The translations under genes were made by a program, and so were the position numbers. From Streptomyces sp. LBL (GTDB lineage Bacteria; Actinomycetota; Actinomycetes; Streptomycetales; Streptomycetaceae), in NCBI RefSeq assembly GCF_029893585.1, contig NZ_JARXYX010000036.1:46404-110403 (forward strand): 64,000 nucleotides of DNA. The letters run 5' to 3'. This document shows, piece after piece, positions 25,901-33,385 of the stretch (within the stretch, counting starts at the first letter, position 1; each line of letters begins with the position of its first letter). The notes beneath the pieces were generated by a model. It saw only the letters and a list, made by a program, of their open reading frames with translations. It did no database searches and was not told the origin of the DNA.

Positions 25901-28900
25901 GGAGGCGACGCGGCTGCTCGGCAGCGTCGTCCTCGTCAGGACGTCGGCGCCGCGGCCGCCCTCACGGTAGTGGGCGGCGACGGCCGCGGTGCCCAGCGGG
26001 TGGTGGTAGACGGCGACGTCGTCGATGGTGCCCGCGAAGGACTTGGCGGGGGTGGGACCCCAGCCCGGCCAGGAGGCGGGGGTGGTGGCGTGGGCGGCGC
26101 CGATCTGGTTGTAGGTGAGGTTGGTCTGCAGCGGCTGCTTGCCCGTGATGCTCCCGGAGAGCTTGCCGTCCAGGTAGAGGCTCTGGGTGGAGCCGGACAT
26201 CGACAGCGCCGCGTGGTGCCACTGGCCGTCGTTGACGTTCTTGGTGGTGTCGGTGATCGGGGCTGCCGCGCCGGTCCAGAACTGGCCGCGGAGCTTTCCG
26301 TCGGTACCGACGTACAGCATCGGGACGCCGGTGCCGGGCGTGGTGCCCCAGGCCTTGTCCTGGTAACCGACGAGCGGGCCGCCGACGCCGCCGGCGATCG
26401 TCTTGAACCACACCTCCACCGCGTCGTCACGGCTCTTCTTCAGCGTGCCGGCGGGCAGGTCGACGCGTGAGGTGGTGCCGTTGAAGGACGCGGCGGTGCC
26501 GGGGTCGCCGGTGATCGCACCGGCGGCCTTCAGGGTGACGTTCTGGTAGGTGCCGCGGTCCTTGCCGAGGTTGGCCTTGTTGGCGCTGTCGGCCGCGGTG
26601 CCGTCCTCCTCGCCCAGGCGCCAGTAGGACTCGGGGCGGGAGTCGAGCACGGTGGTGGCGTAGTGGCTGCCGGTGCCGTAGGCGTACTGGGTGCAGCCGT
26701 TCAGCGGGTCGCAGACCTTGTCCAGCAGGTCGCCGGTGTAGCTGTACGTCCAGGTCAGCGGGGCGCCGTCGACGGCGGTCGTCTGGACCTTGGTGACGTG
26801 CGCGCCGGTCCAGGTGAAGGTCAGCGAGCGGGAGGTGCGGTTGTTCGTCGCGGTCGCGAGCTTGCCGGCGCTGTAGGTGTAGGTGACCGAGTTGGAGTAC
26901 GGGTCGGTGATCTTGGCCAGCAGACCGGTCGTGCTGAAGTCGTACGTCGTGCCGGACTTGTCCTGCAGCTTGTAGGCGTTGGCCGTGGAGTCGAAGGTCA
27001 GCTTGGCGAAGCGGCCGGGCGGCGGAGCGTAGGTGCCGTCCGCGTTCTTGCCGAAGCGGACGTCCTGACCGTCGGGGTAGCGGATGACGACGTTGCCGCT
27101 GCCGTCGTCGTCCGGTGTGAGCCGCATGTCGAAGCGGGTCGTCCAGCCTGCGCCGAAGGCGAGGTCACGCCGCGGGTCGAGGCTGTTGTACGTGCGGATC
27201 AGCGTCAGGTCGGGACCGACGCCGGCAAGGGACGCGTCGGTCGCGCTGGAGGTGAAGTTGCCGACGTTCGGGTCGAACTCCTTGCCCTGCGTGCCGGAGA
27301 GCCGCGAGGTGATCTCGGGCTGTGGAACGGTGACGACCAGGGCCACCTGCTGGGTGGGGACCTCGTTGGACGCGTCCTTGACGAAGCCGCGCCACAGGTA
27401 GGTCTTGCCCCACTTCAGCCGGCCGGACGGGACCGGGTAGGCCGAGCTCGTCTGGTAGGACGAGGTCGTGCAGGCGGTCGGCTTGCCGTCCTTGTCCGCC
27501 TCGCAGATCTCGAACTTGTACTGGAGCGAGGAGCCGGGGGGCGCGTCGATGTCGACGCCGGCCGCCCACAGTTGCGGGGTCGAAGTCTGGGCCTGGTAGC
27601 CGTTGGGCGGAAACTGTTCCTTCACCACCGGCGCGATGTCGAAGACCTGGATGGTCAGCCGGCCCGGCGGCACCTGCTCGTCCGTGAAGACCTTCCCGCC
27701 CTGGCGGACCATCGTGAAGTCGAGCATGTAGACGCCCGGCGGGAGCGCCTTGATGGTGGCGTCGACCGTCGCCCTGGCGCCGTGGGCCACGTTGCCGGTG
27801 AGGCCGCCCGCCCGCTGCTGGGTGACCAGCTTGCCCTTCTTGTCGTAGGCGCGGTAGGCGAGGTAGTAGGTGGACGGCGTCCAGGTCTCGGCACCCTTGT
27901 TGGTGACGGCGACCTTGACCTGTCCGGCCTGGTTCTGCAGCACCGGCGGGTCGGGGACCGGCTTGGGGAAGCTGTAGGACGCGTGGTACGGGGAGTGCGT
28001 GACGAACAGCTTGGGCGGGTTGGCCGTGGCATGGCCGGTGAACTTCTTGAACGCGAGCGAGTCGGTGGCCGAGGCCCGCAGCGACAGACCGTAGTTGGCC
28101 TGAGTGCCGTTGACCCAGCGCTGCACCAGGTCGCGACCGCCCTTGCCGAGGTCGAAGAGCTCACCGGCGGTGGGGCAGGCGGACTTCGACTGGCCGAAAG
28201 CGATGTGGCCGTAGGCGAAGGACTTCGACGCGAGGGCGCTGCCGACCGAGGGGCCGGGGTAGGGGGTGCCGGTGCCGGCGGTCCACGACTCGGTCACCGG
28301 GTGGACGGAGACGGAACGCGGCTTGCAGGAGCCGGAGTCGAAGTTCACGACCTGCAGTTGCGCACCGAAGATCTGGTGGTACTTGAGCTCCTCGTCGAGT
28401 TGGGGGAAGCCGAGATAGGCGGCGGAGGCGCCGTCCGGGCCCTTGCCGACCTGCAGTTCGCTGGAGCCGACGACGGAACCGCCGCTGCGGACCGTCATGG
28501 AGGTGGAGGCGGACGTGGTGTCGACGGAGGGGTCGATGCGGACGGGGAAGGCACGGGCCGGGTCGGCGAGCCACTTCCGGTCGGCGGTCACCTTCAGCGC
28601 CTGGCCGCCGTCCTGCTGCCCGACGAGTTCGTACGACACGGCGTGCGAGACGGACTGGGCGGCGTCCTCCATAAAGCCTGCCGGGATGACGGCGCGGGTG
28701 CGGCCCTCGGCGTCGGTCAGCAGAATCGATCCGCCGTCAGCTTCGGCGGTGAGGCCCTTGAGGTGGAGCGGGAAGACGAAGCTGTTCGGGGCGGTGGCGG
28801 ACCTCAGGACGAGGGTCTCCTTGACCCCGCCGGCGTGCGAGTCCAGCCAGAGGTCGGTTTCGGGGAGCACCCGCTCGTAGCTGACGCGGGCACCGTCCGC

Positions 28901-29560
28901 GCTGCCCGCCACGGAGGCGGCGCCGCTCAGCCCGTACCCGAAGGACTCGCCGGTCGGCAGGGTGACGGAGGCGATGTCGCCGGCGTCGGCCCGGTCGGCG
29001 AAGCGCAGGGCCACGGAGTCGGCGGCGTTGGTCCAGCCGCCGCGGTCCTCGACGAGCGAGGTGTTGATGGGCTGCCAGACTCCGTCGGCAGCCCGGTAGT
29101 TGACGGGGTCGGTGGAGATCTCGCTGGTGCGGGTGCCGTCCTCGTTGGCGTACGTACGGCTGCGGGCGTCGCGCTCCGAGACGATTTCTTCGCTCGTCCC
29201 GCGGTCGAAGCCCTTGACCTTCGCGGGGGCCGGGGTGGTGACCTCGACCGTATTCTTCCGCGTCGCGGGCCGTGCGGCGGGCGGGCTCTTCAGCGGGTAC
29301 TTGGCCCGCAGGGACCGCGGCGCGTCGTTGTTGCGCCTGCCCCCCGCGAAGTGGCTCAGCCCCTCGGCACTGCCCCAGCGCTGACCGGGCCCCTTGGCGG
29401 CGGCCGGCTTCTCGGGGAGGAGGAGGATCCCGGCCCCTGCGACGGCGAGCGAGCCGACGGCGATGACCGTCGCCACGGCGAGTGCGACGGCCTTGCCCCA
29501 GTGCGAACGCAGAAGCCTTGGCATCAGTAATCTGCGCGCGAGTATCCGGTACGCCGGCAC
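19934..29560 (-). CDS. Giant secreted RHS/YD-repeat polymorphic toxin with HINT and HYD1-like ART toxin domain
   Basis: The start is GTG 29560 behind GGGGGGA (an internal ATG 12 codons later lacks a site); 3208 residues. A hydrophobic export or anchor segment lies at about 24-48. A DNRLRE-like region follows around 370-520, then a DUF6531-type entry (RTYNSLDPRRDLAFGAGW, about 790). A LamG/concanavalin-like domain spans about 975-1195 and tens of YD repeats about 1200-2600. The RHS core end is RWYDPGTGAFDSRDSYGY, near 2620. A helical pre-toxin region covers about 2650-2950. A HINT domain (FVPGTEVVMADG to APVLVHNC) spans about 2953-3102. The last 105 residues (MRHYTNARGKAGIVQSKVIR, RGRGNHVLEFDVP) resemble HYD1-type ADP-ribosyltransferase toxins. 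Confidence 0.9.
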   Translation of the reverse strand: MPAYRILARRLLMPRLLRSHWGKAVALAVATVIAVGSLAVAGAGILLLPEKPAAAKGPGQRWGSAEGLSHFAGGRRNNDAPRSLRAKYPLKSPPAARPATRKNTVEVTTPAPAKVKGFDRGTSEEIVSERDARSRTYANEDGTRTSEISTDPVNYRAADGVWQPINTSLVEDRGGWTNAADSVALRFADRADAGDIASVTLPTGESFGYGLSGAASVAGSADGARVSYERVLPETDLWLDSHAGGVKETLVLRSATAPNSFVFPLHLKGLTAEADGGSILLTDAEGRTRAVIPAGFMEDAAQSVSHAVSYELVGQQDGGQALKVTADRKWLADPARAFPVRIDPSVDTTSASTSMTVRSGGSVVGSSELQVGKGPDGASAAYLGFPQLDEELKYHQIFGAQLQVVNFDSGSCKPRSVSVHPVTESWTAGTGTPYPGPSVGSALASKSFAYGHIAFGQSKSACPTAGELFDLGKGGRDLVQRWVNGTQANYGLSLRASATDSLAFKKFTGHATANPPKLFVTHSPYHASYSFPKPVPDPPVLQNQAGQVKVAVTNKGAETWTPSTYYLAYRAYDKKGKLVTQQRAGGLTGNVAHGARATVDATIKALPPGVYMLDFTMVRQGGKVFTDEQVPPGRLTIQVFDIAPVVKEQFPPNGYQAQTSTPQLWAAGVDIDAPPGSSLQYKFEICEADKDGKPTACTTSSYQTSSAYPVPSGRLKWGKTYLWRGFVKDASNEVPTQQVALVVTVPQPEITSRLSGTQGKEFDPNVGNFTSSATDASLAGVGPDLTLIRTYNSLDPRRDLAFGAGWTTRFDMRLTPDDDGSGNVVIRYPDGQDVRFGKNADGTYAPPPGRFAKLTFDSTANAYKLQDKSGTTYDFSTTGLLAKITDPYSNSVTYTYSAGKLATATNNRTSRSLTFTWTGAHVTKVQTTAVDGAPLTWTYSYTGDLLDKVCDPLNGCTQYAYGTGSHYATTVLDSRPESYWRLGEEDGTAADSANKANLGKDRGTYQNVTLKAAGAITGDPGTAASFNGTTSRVDLPAGTLKKSRDDAVEVWFKTIAGGVGGPLVGYQDKAWGTTPGTGVPMLYVGTDGKLRGQFWTGAAAPITDTTKNVNDGQWHHAALSMSGSTQSLYLDGKLSGSITGKQPLQTNLTYNQIGAAHATTPASWPGWGPTPAKSFAGTIDDVAVYHHPLGTAAVAAHYREGGRGADVLTRTTLPSSRVASEVRYDALLDRVEEYTDRNGGTWKIGPPAVFGNDKDLRRTVEVRDPMDAPYFYEYDGLSSRLLRYGEPMALGAREPVTEAPSPSPTDPGQICTHPDPGDPAFCTDPPGRSGDGPDFIRYPVDGVAIRSFAYDDNGFQTGITSENGDKVTLGYDDRGNVSSRTTCRSAGACQTSYTTYPTATGDFDLRADQPAETRDGRSSGPADNRFLTKYTYNTSGALLTQTAADSGTARNTYTTGAEPAIGGGNTPTGLPLTTADPRSKITRYQYYKNGDLAWVTEPSGRVTKYTYDTLGRKLTETVVTDVQPAGTTSTFTYDKLSRVHTLTDPAVTNAVTSGRHQQRTTTDYDADGNVVRTEISDLLGGDAARVMTFDLDDNGRPERVTDAEGNETSYTYDVFGNKTSMVDAGGNHFDYVYTARNMMAETRLRDWDDDGGDDSYTVLQSYAYDMGGRLVRHTDSMGRSMMYQYYGDDLVKSITLKDFHNPDGTKRDIVVESDTYDGAGNVLTETTAGGKLVTEYTYDPVGRVKSEVTDPDGLARRTTYTYDPAGNVLTTASSGSPSNVPWPVSVSGDSVRYEYDDAGNVAHETVENGTDSRTTDYTYDDRGLTTSQTDPAGNKTEYGYDELGRAVSVTAPAVQTESGGSTPTTSRPTTFTGYDTFGAVTESADALGNVNRTAYDRLGRAVTETAPSYTAPGSTETVAPTVANTYDALGNLIETTDPLGGVTTFQYDRQNRLTVKDVPVGTGDERGQWKYTYTRTGEILSVTDPNNARAETTYDDLDRPVTTTQIERKPLPGAFTTRNEYDDAGNVVKQTSPSGAVSQFTYDNLSQLTRMQQPSGILTQLGYDAEGREVRQTDGMGRTSAKSYDQLGQLVQDQDLDPVNSQLRKVSYTYDKAGNLASSTNPLNHTTTYTHDALNRLTGQTEPVSDTKSITTSFGYDALGNRTRYTDGRGNSTIYTVNSLGLAESVIEPATDRDPSPGARTWTTAYDGAGEPVKLTAPGNVVREREYAKTGQLVRETGTGADVTTPEKRFQYDPVGRLVEASSPKGDDTYEYDDRGGLLKATGPSGDATYTYDSDGLLTSRTDAAGTAGFSYVKQQLSSATDPLTGVRQSYTYDGAGAVKKVDYGAGQSRAFTYDDLGRVDTDTLKNSAGQKMASTDYGYDDDDRLTSKTTVGTAKAGTNTYGYDYAGRLASWTADGTATQYGWDDSGNRVKNGSKTATFDERDRLLSDGDYTYDYTARGTLASRTSSGLKEDFTFDAFDRLTKAGESGTEYGYDSLDRVASRNGVDFSYAGFAPDPVKDQTATYGRGAADELLAVAENGGTARLTLEDKHGDVVGSMSAADGAAPALDESTAFDPFGQVLGTSDTDGNVGYQGDWTDPDTDQVNMGARWYDPGTGAFDSRDSYGYSSGASILANRYTYGAGAPMDYTDPDGHWPSCGWCKKAASWAGKKLRQGASYVSKTAQSVWHGVQWAWRNPGAAFKLALSYVGKAANWVYKKSGLKTVVDATVNAVTWVGQKTGVTEWAREKARQAARAAYQAKVYVTKKARLAASFAAQHNPIPAIIAATKPLIAVGKAIVTADPNLPAIIVGAAVQVVADAAKAADAIRDEVVKQVGSVVESVSDAVDWGEVWDDAKMVGNIVGDVTGFNDIKSCVTTGDMESCAWAAATVGGIVLGGAGAAAVRAAKAGRMAAKAAKYADEIAKAAEKGKKVLNEAEAMAECVSTARDVASLASGNSFVPGTEVVMADGSRKPIEKVEEGDEVLATDPTTGRTSKEKVTDTIEGKGAKNLVKLTIDTDGDKGQATDTITATEGHPFWVPDLKKWLKADELKPGQWLRTGSGTRVQVDAVSAWTQQAAVYNLTVDRAHTYYVLAGDAPVLVHNCPSGGDDAPEALLRMRHYTNARGKAGIVQSKVIRASDQNKVFLVPAKGKPMSPRDAESALGIGRGRGNHVLEFDVPAGRVRSRYNSTMGITEWVADGDLPVENIRVKR

Positions 29561-29802
29561 GGTCCCCCCACAGGACGAACGAATGATCGGATGTGATGCT
29601 GACGGTTCGTCGGGCGCCTTGTCGACTCATTGACCAGTCCATTCACCTGGGCGTTATCCCATTGTGATCATCTCTCCTCAAGGTCGAACTCAGGTTTCCT
29701 GACTGCCACTTACGGCACGAGCTCACAGGGGGCTTCCGCCGGAAACCATGAATCAGGCTGCCCTGGGGCACCTTGTTCGACGGAAGGACATGACGAATCC
29801 AT

Positions 29803-30174
29803 ATGACATTCACTCCAGACCGCAGAGTCGGCCGACTGGCCTCCGCGACAGCGGCCGTGGCGGCCGCACTGCCGCTGCCGGTCGCCGCGCCGGGCACGGC
29901 ACAGGCCGCCGATTCGGCGACCTGCCCGGCCGACGGCCGTACGTCAGTCACCGACGCGGCTGCCGGTCTTCTCGATCGGCGCGCGAAGTCGGGCGCGAAG
30001 TCGGGCGCGAAGTCGGGCGCGAAGTCGCCGCGCGCATGCGTGCGGGACCCGGCAGCCAGGTCGCGCTGGCGGTCCGCGCACCTGCTGATGCCACATCAAC
30101 TAGGCACTGGTCACGCGCGGTTGAGCCCATCCGTTCACTTTCAAGATCCTTATCGAAGTTCATTGTTCACCTGA
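29803..30174 (+). CDS. Secreted-protein stub with Ala-rich signal peptide and GAKS repeats
   Basis: The 123-codon frame starts with a plausible signal peptide (RRVGRLASATAAVAAALPLP, cleavage near AQA-AD). About 30 residues follow that could be the start of a secreted protein. A 12-bp repeat giving GAKSGAKSGAKS comes next, then Arg-rich sequence without coding character. It is most likely a truncated gene, since the repeat and later part look non-coding. The ribosome site is distant (AAGGA about 14 bases upstream). No family was recognised. Confidence 0.35.
   Translation: MTFTPDRRVGRLASATAAVAAALPLPVAAPGTAQAADSATCPADGRTSVTDAAAGLLDRRAKSGAKSGAKSGAKSPRACVRDPAARSRWRSAHLLMPHQLGTGHARLSPSVHFQDPYRSSLFT
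29981..30028. repeat. 12-bp tandem repeat, four copies
   Basis: GCGCGAAGTCGG occurs three times, followed by one copy ending GC, within the secreted-protein stub. Confidence 0.85.
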
Positions 30175-30217
30175 TTGCAACGGCAGCGTTCACCGCCGGA
30201 CGTTAAACGTCCATGCT

Positions 30218-32185
30218 ATGAACGGAATTTCACCTCGCGCACTCATCTCCGCCACAGCTCTGGCCGCGGCCCTGGCGACCGCCCTTCCGCTCGCCGGCGC
30301 ACTGCCCTCCGCGCCCGCAGCGGCTGCCGTGTCGCTGACCTGCAACTCCAGTGCGGCCACATACACCCTGGACTCCGCCGGCAAGCTCAACAGAACCGAC
30401 ATGCCGGACCCTGCGGCCGGCAACGCCCTGCCCGCCGGCAGCACCATCGACTCCACCTGGACCGGCTACGGCCACATGCTCGCCGGCCCTGGTGCGACCT
30501 TCTACGGCATCAAGTCGGACGGGCTGTACTACAGCCACCGGATCAGCTCCAGCGACACCTGGGACGTCCACCACCGCAAGATCAGCTCCAGCTTCGCCCA
30601 GTTCAGGGCCGCCGACCGGATCGACGACATCACCATCGACCGCGGCGGCTACATATGGACACTCTCCGGCGCCACCAACGATGTGCGCTGGTACCGCTAC
30701 GACGCGGCCGCCGACGACTTCGTCGAGGGCAGCGGCAAGATCGCAGACATGGGCTGGAACTACGCCGCCATCTACGCGGGCGACCGCGGCGTCATCTACG
30801 GCCGTGACGCGACCGACGGCAAGCTCTACCGCTCGCGCTACGACTACACCAGCCAGCGCTGGATCGAACGGCATGTACTGGAGTCCTCCGCCGACTGGAG
30901 CGACACCAAGTTCATGTCGTCGTACGGCGGTGACACGCTGTTCCGCGTCAAGGGCGGCGGCTCGGTCACGCACTACCGCTTCGACGAGGACATCCGCGAC
31001 TGGCCCGTCTACAACAAGCAGGTCGAGGCGTCCGGCTGGGCCGGCTACGTCTCGGTCTCGGCCGCGCCCGACGTCTGCAGGCTCAACGTCAACCACACGC
31101 CCGCGGCGACGCCCGTGCCTCTGGAGTCGTACACCCCCAACTCCGTCATGCAGGCGTCCGACGGCAAGCTGGAGCTCGCCTACACCGACAACATCGGCCG
31201 CCTGGTCCATGGCCGCACCGACCCGGCCGACGTCAACGGCGCCCAGTGGACGGTGATCTCCGGCCAGGATGCCTTCACCGGCCGGCCCTCGCTCTCCGCG
31301 CACACCGACGGCCGCGTCGTCGTCACCGCCCACAACACCTCCGGCAGCATCTGGCAGCGCAACCAGACCGCCGCGAGCAGCGCCGACTGGGGCAACTGGA
31401 TCGATCTGGCCGGCGCCATGCAACAGCACGCCGTCACCGGCAAGACCCCCACCGGTCTCATGACCCAGTTCGCCCTCGACGCCAACGGCAAGCCCTGGTA
31501 CCGCGTCCAGGTGCGCGCCAACGCCGACTTCATGGGCTGGATGCCGCTGTCCGGCACCGGATTCACCGGCGCCCTCACCGCCGTCACCGTGCGCGACGGC
31601 GTCCAGCTCTTCGGCAGGAAGGCCGACGGCACCCTCTCCACCGCCCTCTTCAAGGAGGCAGGCACACTCTCGGCATGGACCGGCATGGGTGCCCAGGCCA
31701 TCGCCGGCACGCCGTCCGTCGTCGTCTACCCCGGCTACCGCAAGCGTGTCTTCGCCACGGACGCGAGCGGCAACGTGATCACCACCAGCCAGGCCGTGGA
31801 GGGCGGGGCCTACGGAGCCTGGGAGACCGTCGCAGGCATCACCGCGCAGGGCTCCCCCAGCACCGTGATCTCCCCGCTGACCGGCCTCACCGAGGTCGTC
31901 GTCCGCGGCACCGACGGCTACGTCCACAACACCGGCGAGACCACTCAGGGCAGCGGTACCTGGCGCGCCTGGCAGCAGGTGAGCTTCGAAGCGTCGGCCA
32001 CCGAGCCGACCGCCTTCACCTACACCAACCCCACCGGTCCGACCTGGGCCTACACCTTCCGTACCGCCGACAACCAGACCCGCATCTACCAGGTCCAGCA
32101 GACCTCCTCGCTCAGCGCGATGCGCTCCGCTGCCGACGCGCCGGACTTCAAGGGCAGCAAGCTGCCCACCCCGCCGGTCAAGTGA
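30218..32185 (+). CDS. Secreted tachylectin/PLL-type beta-propeller protein
   Basis: ATG 30218 opens a 655-residue protein with a signal peptide (LISATALAAALATALPLAGA, cleavage near PAAAAV). Residues 40-290 contain repeated blades typical of tachylectin-2-like domains: WTGYGHMLAGPGATFYGI, DDITIDRGGYIWTLSGATND, GWNYAAIYAGDRGVIYGRD. Residues 300-640 form a second propeller-like set with repeated W-x-x-W and DG patterns (GRLVHGRTDP, PWYRVQV, GTDGYVHNT). It probably binds carbohydrate outside the cell; enzymatic residues are not evident. It is divergent from the RHS toxin and ends in a strong terminator. Confidence 0.8.
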   Translation: MNGISPRALISATALAAALATALPLAGALPSAPAAAAVSLTCNSSAATYTLDSAGKLNRTDMPDPAAGNALPAGSTIDSTWTGYGHMLAGPGATFYGIKSDGLYYSHRISSSDTWDVHHRKISSSFAQFRAADRIDDITIDRGGYIWTLSGATNDVRWYRYDAAADDFVEGSGKIADMGWNYAAIYAGDRGVIYGRDATDGKLYRSRYDYTSQRWIERHVLESSADWSDTKFMSSYGGDTLFRVKGGGSVTHYRFDEDIRDWPVYNKQVEASGWAGYVSVSAAPDVCRLNVNHTPAATPVPLESYTPNSVMQASDGKLELAYTDNIGRLVHGRTDPADVNGAQWTVISGQDAFTGRPSLSAHTDGRVVVTAHNTSGSIWQRNQTAASSADWGNWIDLAGAMQQHAVTGKTPTGLMTQFALDANGKPWYRVQVRANADFMGWMPLSGTGFTGALTAVTVRDGVQLFGRKADGTLSTALFKEAGTLSAWTGMGAQAIAGTPSVVVYPGYRKRVFATDASGNVITTSQAVEGGAYGAWETVAGITAQGSPSTVISPLTGLTEVVVRGTDGYVHNTGETTQGSGTWRAWQQVSFEASATEPTAFTYTNPTGPTWAYTFRTADNQTRIYQVQQTSSLSAMRSAADAPDFKGSKLPTPPVK

Positions 32186-32197
32186 TCACACCGTAGA

Positions 32198-32230
32198 GGA
32201 GACGTGACGGCCGACGGCCGTCACGTCTCC
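32198..32230 (+). terminator. Strong hairpin terminator after the propeller gene
   Basis: A perfect 15-bp stem (GGAGACGTGACGGCC and its complement) with a 3-base loop, starting 13 bases after the stop codon. No T tract is present, as is common in actinomycetes. Confidence 0.8.
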
Positions 32231-32259
32231 GCCTCCGCTGCCGCCCGCTCGCGTGCGGT

Positions 32260-32505
32260 CCGCCGCTCCGGTATCCGATGCCCAGCTCACCGAGGCGCAG
32301 GCCATGGCCCCCGTCGTCACCGTGCAGAACCTCTACAACCTGGCCAACCGCCAGGACGACGCCCTCGTCGAACGATGCGCGGCAAGAACATCGCCTTCAC
32401 CCCGTTCTTCCCCCTGGGCGGGTTCTCCCCGCTCCAGTCGCAGACCCTGACCGACGTCGCCGCACGCCGGGGCGCGTCACCCCAACAGGTCGCCCTGGCG
32501 CGGCC
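32260..32505 (+). pseudogene. Aldo/keto reductase fragment
   Basis: One frame gives VSDAQLTEAQAMAPVVTVQN then LYNLANRQDDALVERCA. After a frame change the sequence continues as KNIAFTPFFPLGGFSPLQSQ and TLTDVAARRGASPQQVALA. Joined, this is a contiguous piece of an aldo/keto reductase barrel (the SxVQNxYN strand and the FFPLGG loop). Both ends of the gene are missing. It cannot make an enzyme. Confidence 0.65.
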
Positions 32506-32510
32506 CGTCC

Positions 32511-33278
32511 CTACCAGCACGTCACGCCACCGTCGACGATCACATCCGTCCCGGTGACGAAGCTCGCGGCGTCGCTCAGCAGGAAGACGACGGGGCCGAC
32601 CATCTCGTCGACGGTCGCCATCCGTCCCAGCGGGGTGTCGGCCTCGAACTGCTTGACGCGTTCGGCGACTTCGGCTCGCCGGTTCATGGGCGTCGCGGTG
32701 TAGCCGGGGCTGACGCTGTTGACCCGGATGCCGCGGTCGCACCACTCCGTGGCCAGGCTCTTCGACAGGTGCATCACGCCCGCCTTGGACGCGTTGTAGT
32801 GCGCCTGCGTCAGCCCTCGGTTGGCGATGGTGCCCGACATCGACGCGATGTTGACGATGGAACCACCGCCGCCGGCGAGCATGGCGCGTCCCTCGGCCTG
32901 GCAGGAGAGGAAGACACCGGTGAGGTTCACATCGATGACCTTGTTCCACTGTTCGAGGGGCATGTCCTCGGCAGGGGTGGCGTCGGCGATGCCCGCGGCG
33001 TTGACGGCCAGCCGCAACGGTCCGAGGTCCCTTTCCAGCAGGGCCACCACCTCGGCCAGTTCGTCGGGCCGGGTGACGTCGGCGGGCGCGGCGACCGCTC
33101 GCCGTCCGGTCTCCTCGACGGCCTTCACGGTGCCGGCCAGATCGCTCCCCGGCAGGTCGACGCACCCGACGTCCGCGCCCATCTCCGCCAGGCCGATCGC
33201 CAGTCGGCGGCCGATGCCGCTGCCTGCTCCCGTGACGAGGGCGACGCGGTCGTCGATACGGAAAGAGGGTGCGGCCAT
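32511..33278 (-). CDS. Classical short-chain dehydrogenase/reductase
   Basis: The start is ATG 33278 (MAAPSFRIDD) behind AGGAAG; 255 residues, the usual length for the family. The cofactor motif is GAGSGIG at 17-23, with NAAG at 93-96 and catalytic residues Ser146, Tyr161 and Lys165 (AHYNASKAG). The C-terminus FVTGTDVIVDGGVTCW is standard. Asp41 after beta-strand 2 suggests an NAD(H) preference. It lies at the 3' end of the leftward sugar-catabolic locus, 107 bases beyond the SorC regulator. It is probably a polyol or sugar dehydrogenase of the same pathway. Confidence 0.85.
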   Translation of the reverse strand: MAAPSFRIDDRVALVTGAGSGIGRRLAIGLAEMGADVGCVDLPGSDLAGTVKAVEETGRRAVAAPADVTRPDELAEVVALLERDLGPLRLAVNAAGIADATPAEDMPLEQWNKVIDVNLTGVFLSCQAEGRAMLAGGGGSIVNIASMSGTIANRGLTQAHYNASKAGVMHLSKSLATEWCDRGIRVNSVSPGYTATPMNRRAEVAERVKQFEADTPLGRMATVDEMVGPVVFLLSDAASFVTGTDVIVDGGVTCW

Positions 33279-33385
33279 GAGTTCTTCCTCCACTGGATGG
33301 CGGACAGCCGGTTCTCGGCGGTCCTCGGCGTGCGGGCGTGTGCGGGCGTTCCACGGGCTCTCGCCGGGGCGCACGTCTCCGGCCG

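Noticed and set aside
21233..29530. Long rightward open frames of 580, 1100 and 955 codons opposite the RHS gene
   Set aside because: They are valine/glycine/arginine-rich antisense shadows of the YD repeats with no motifs and no ribosome sites.
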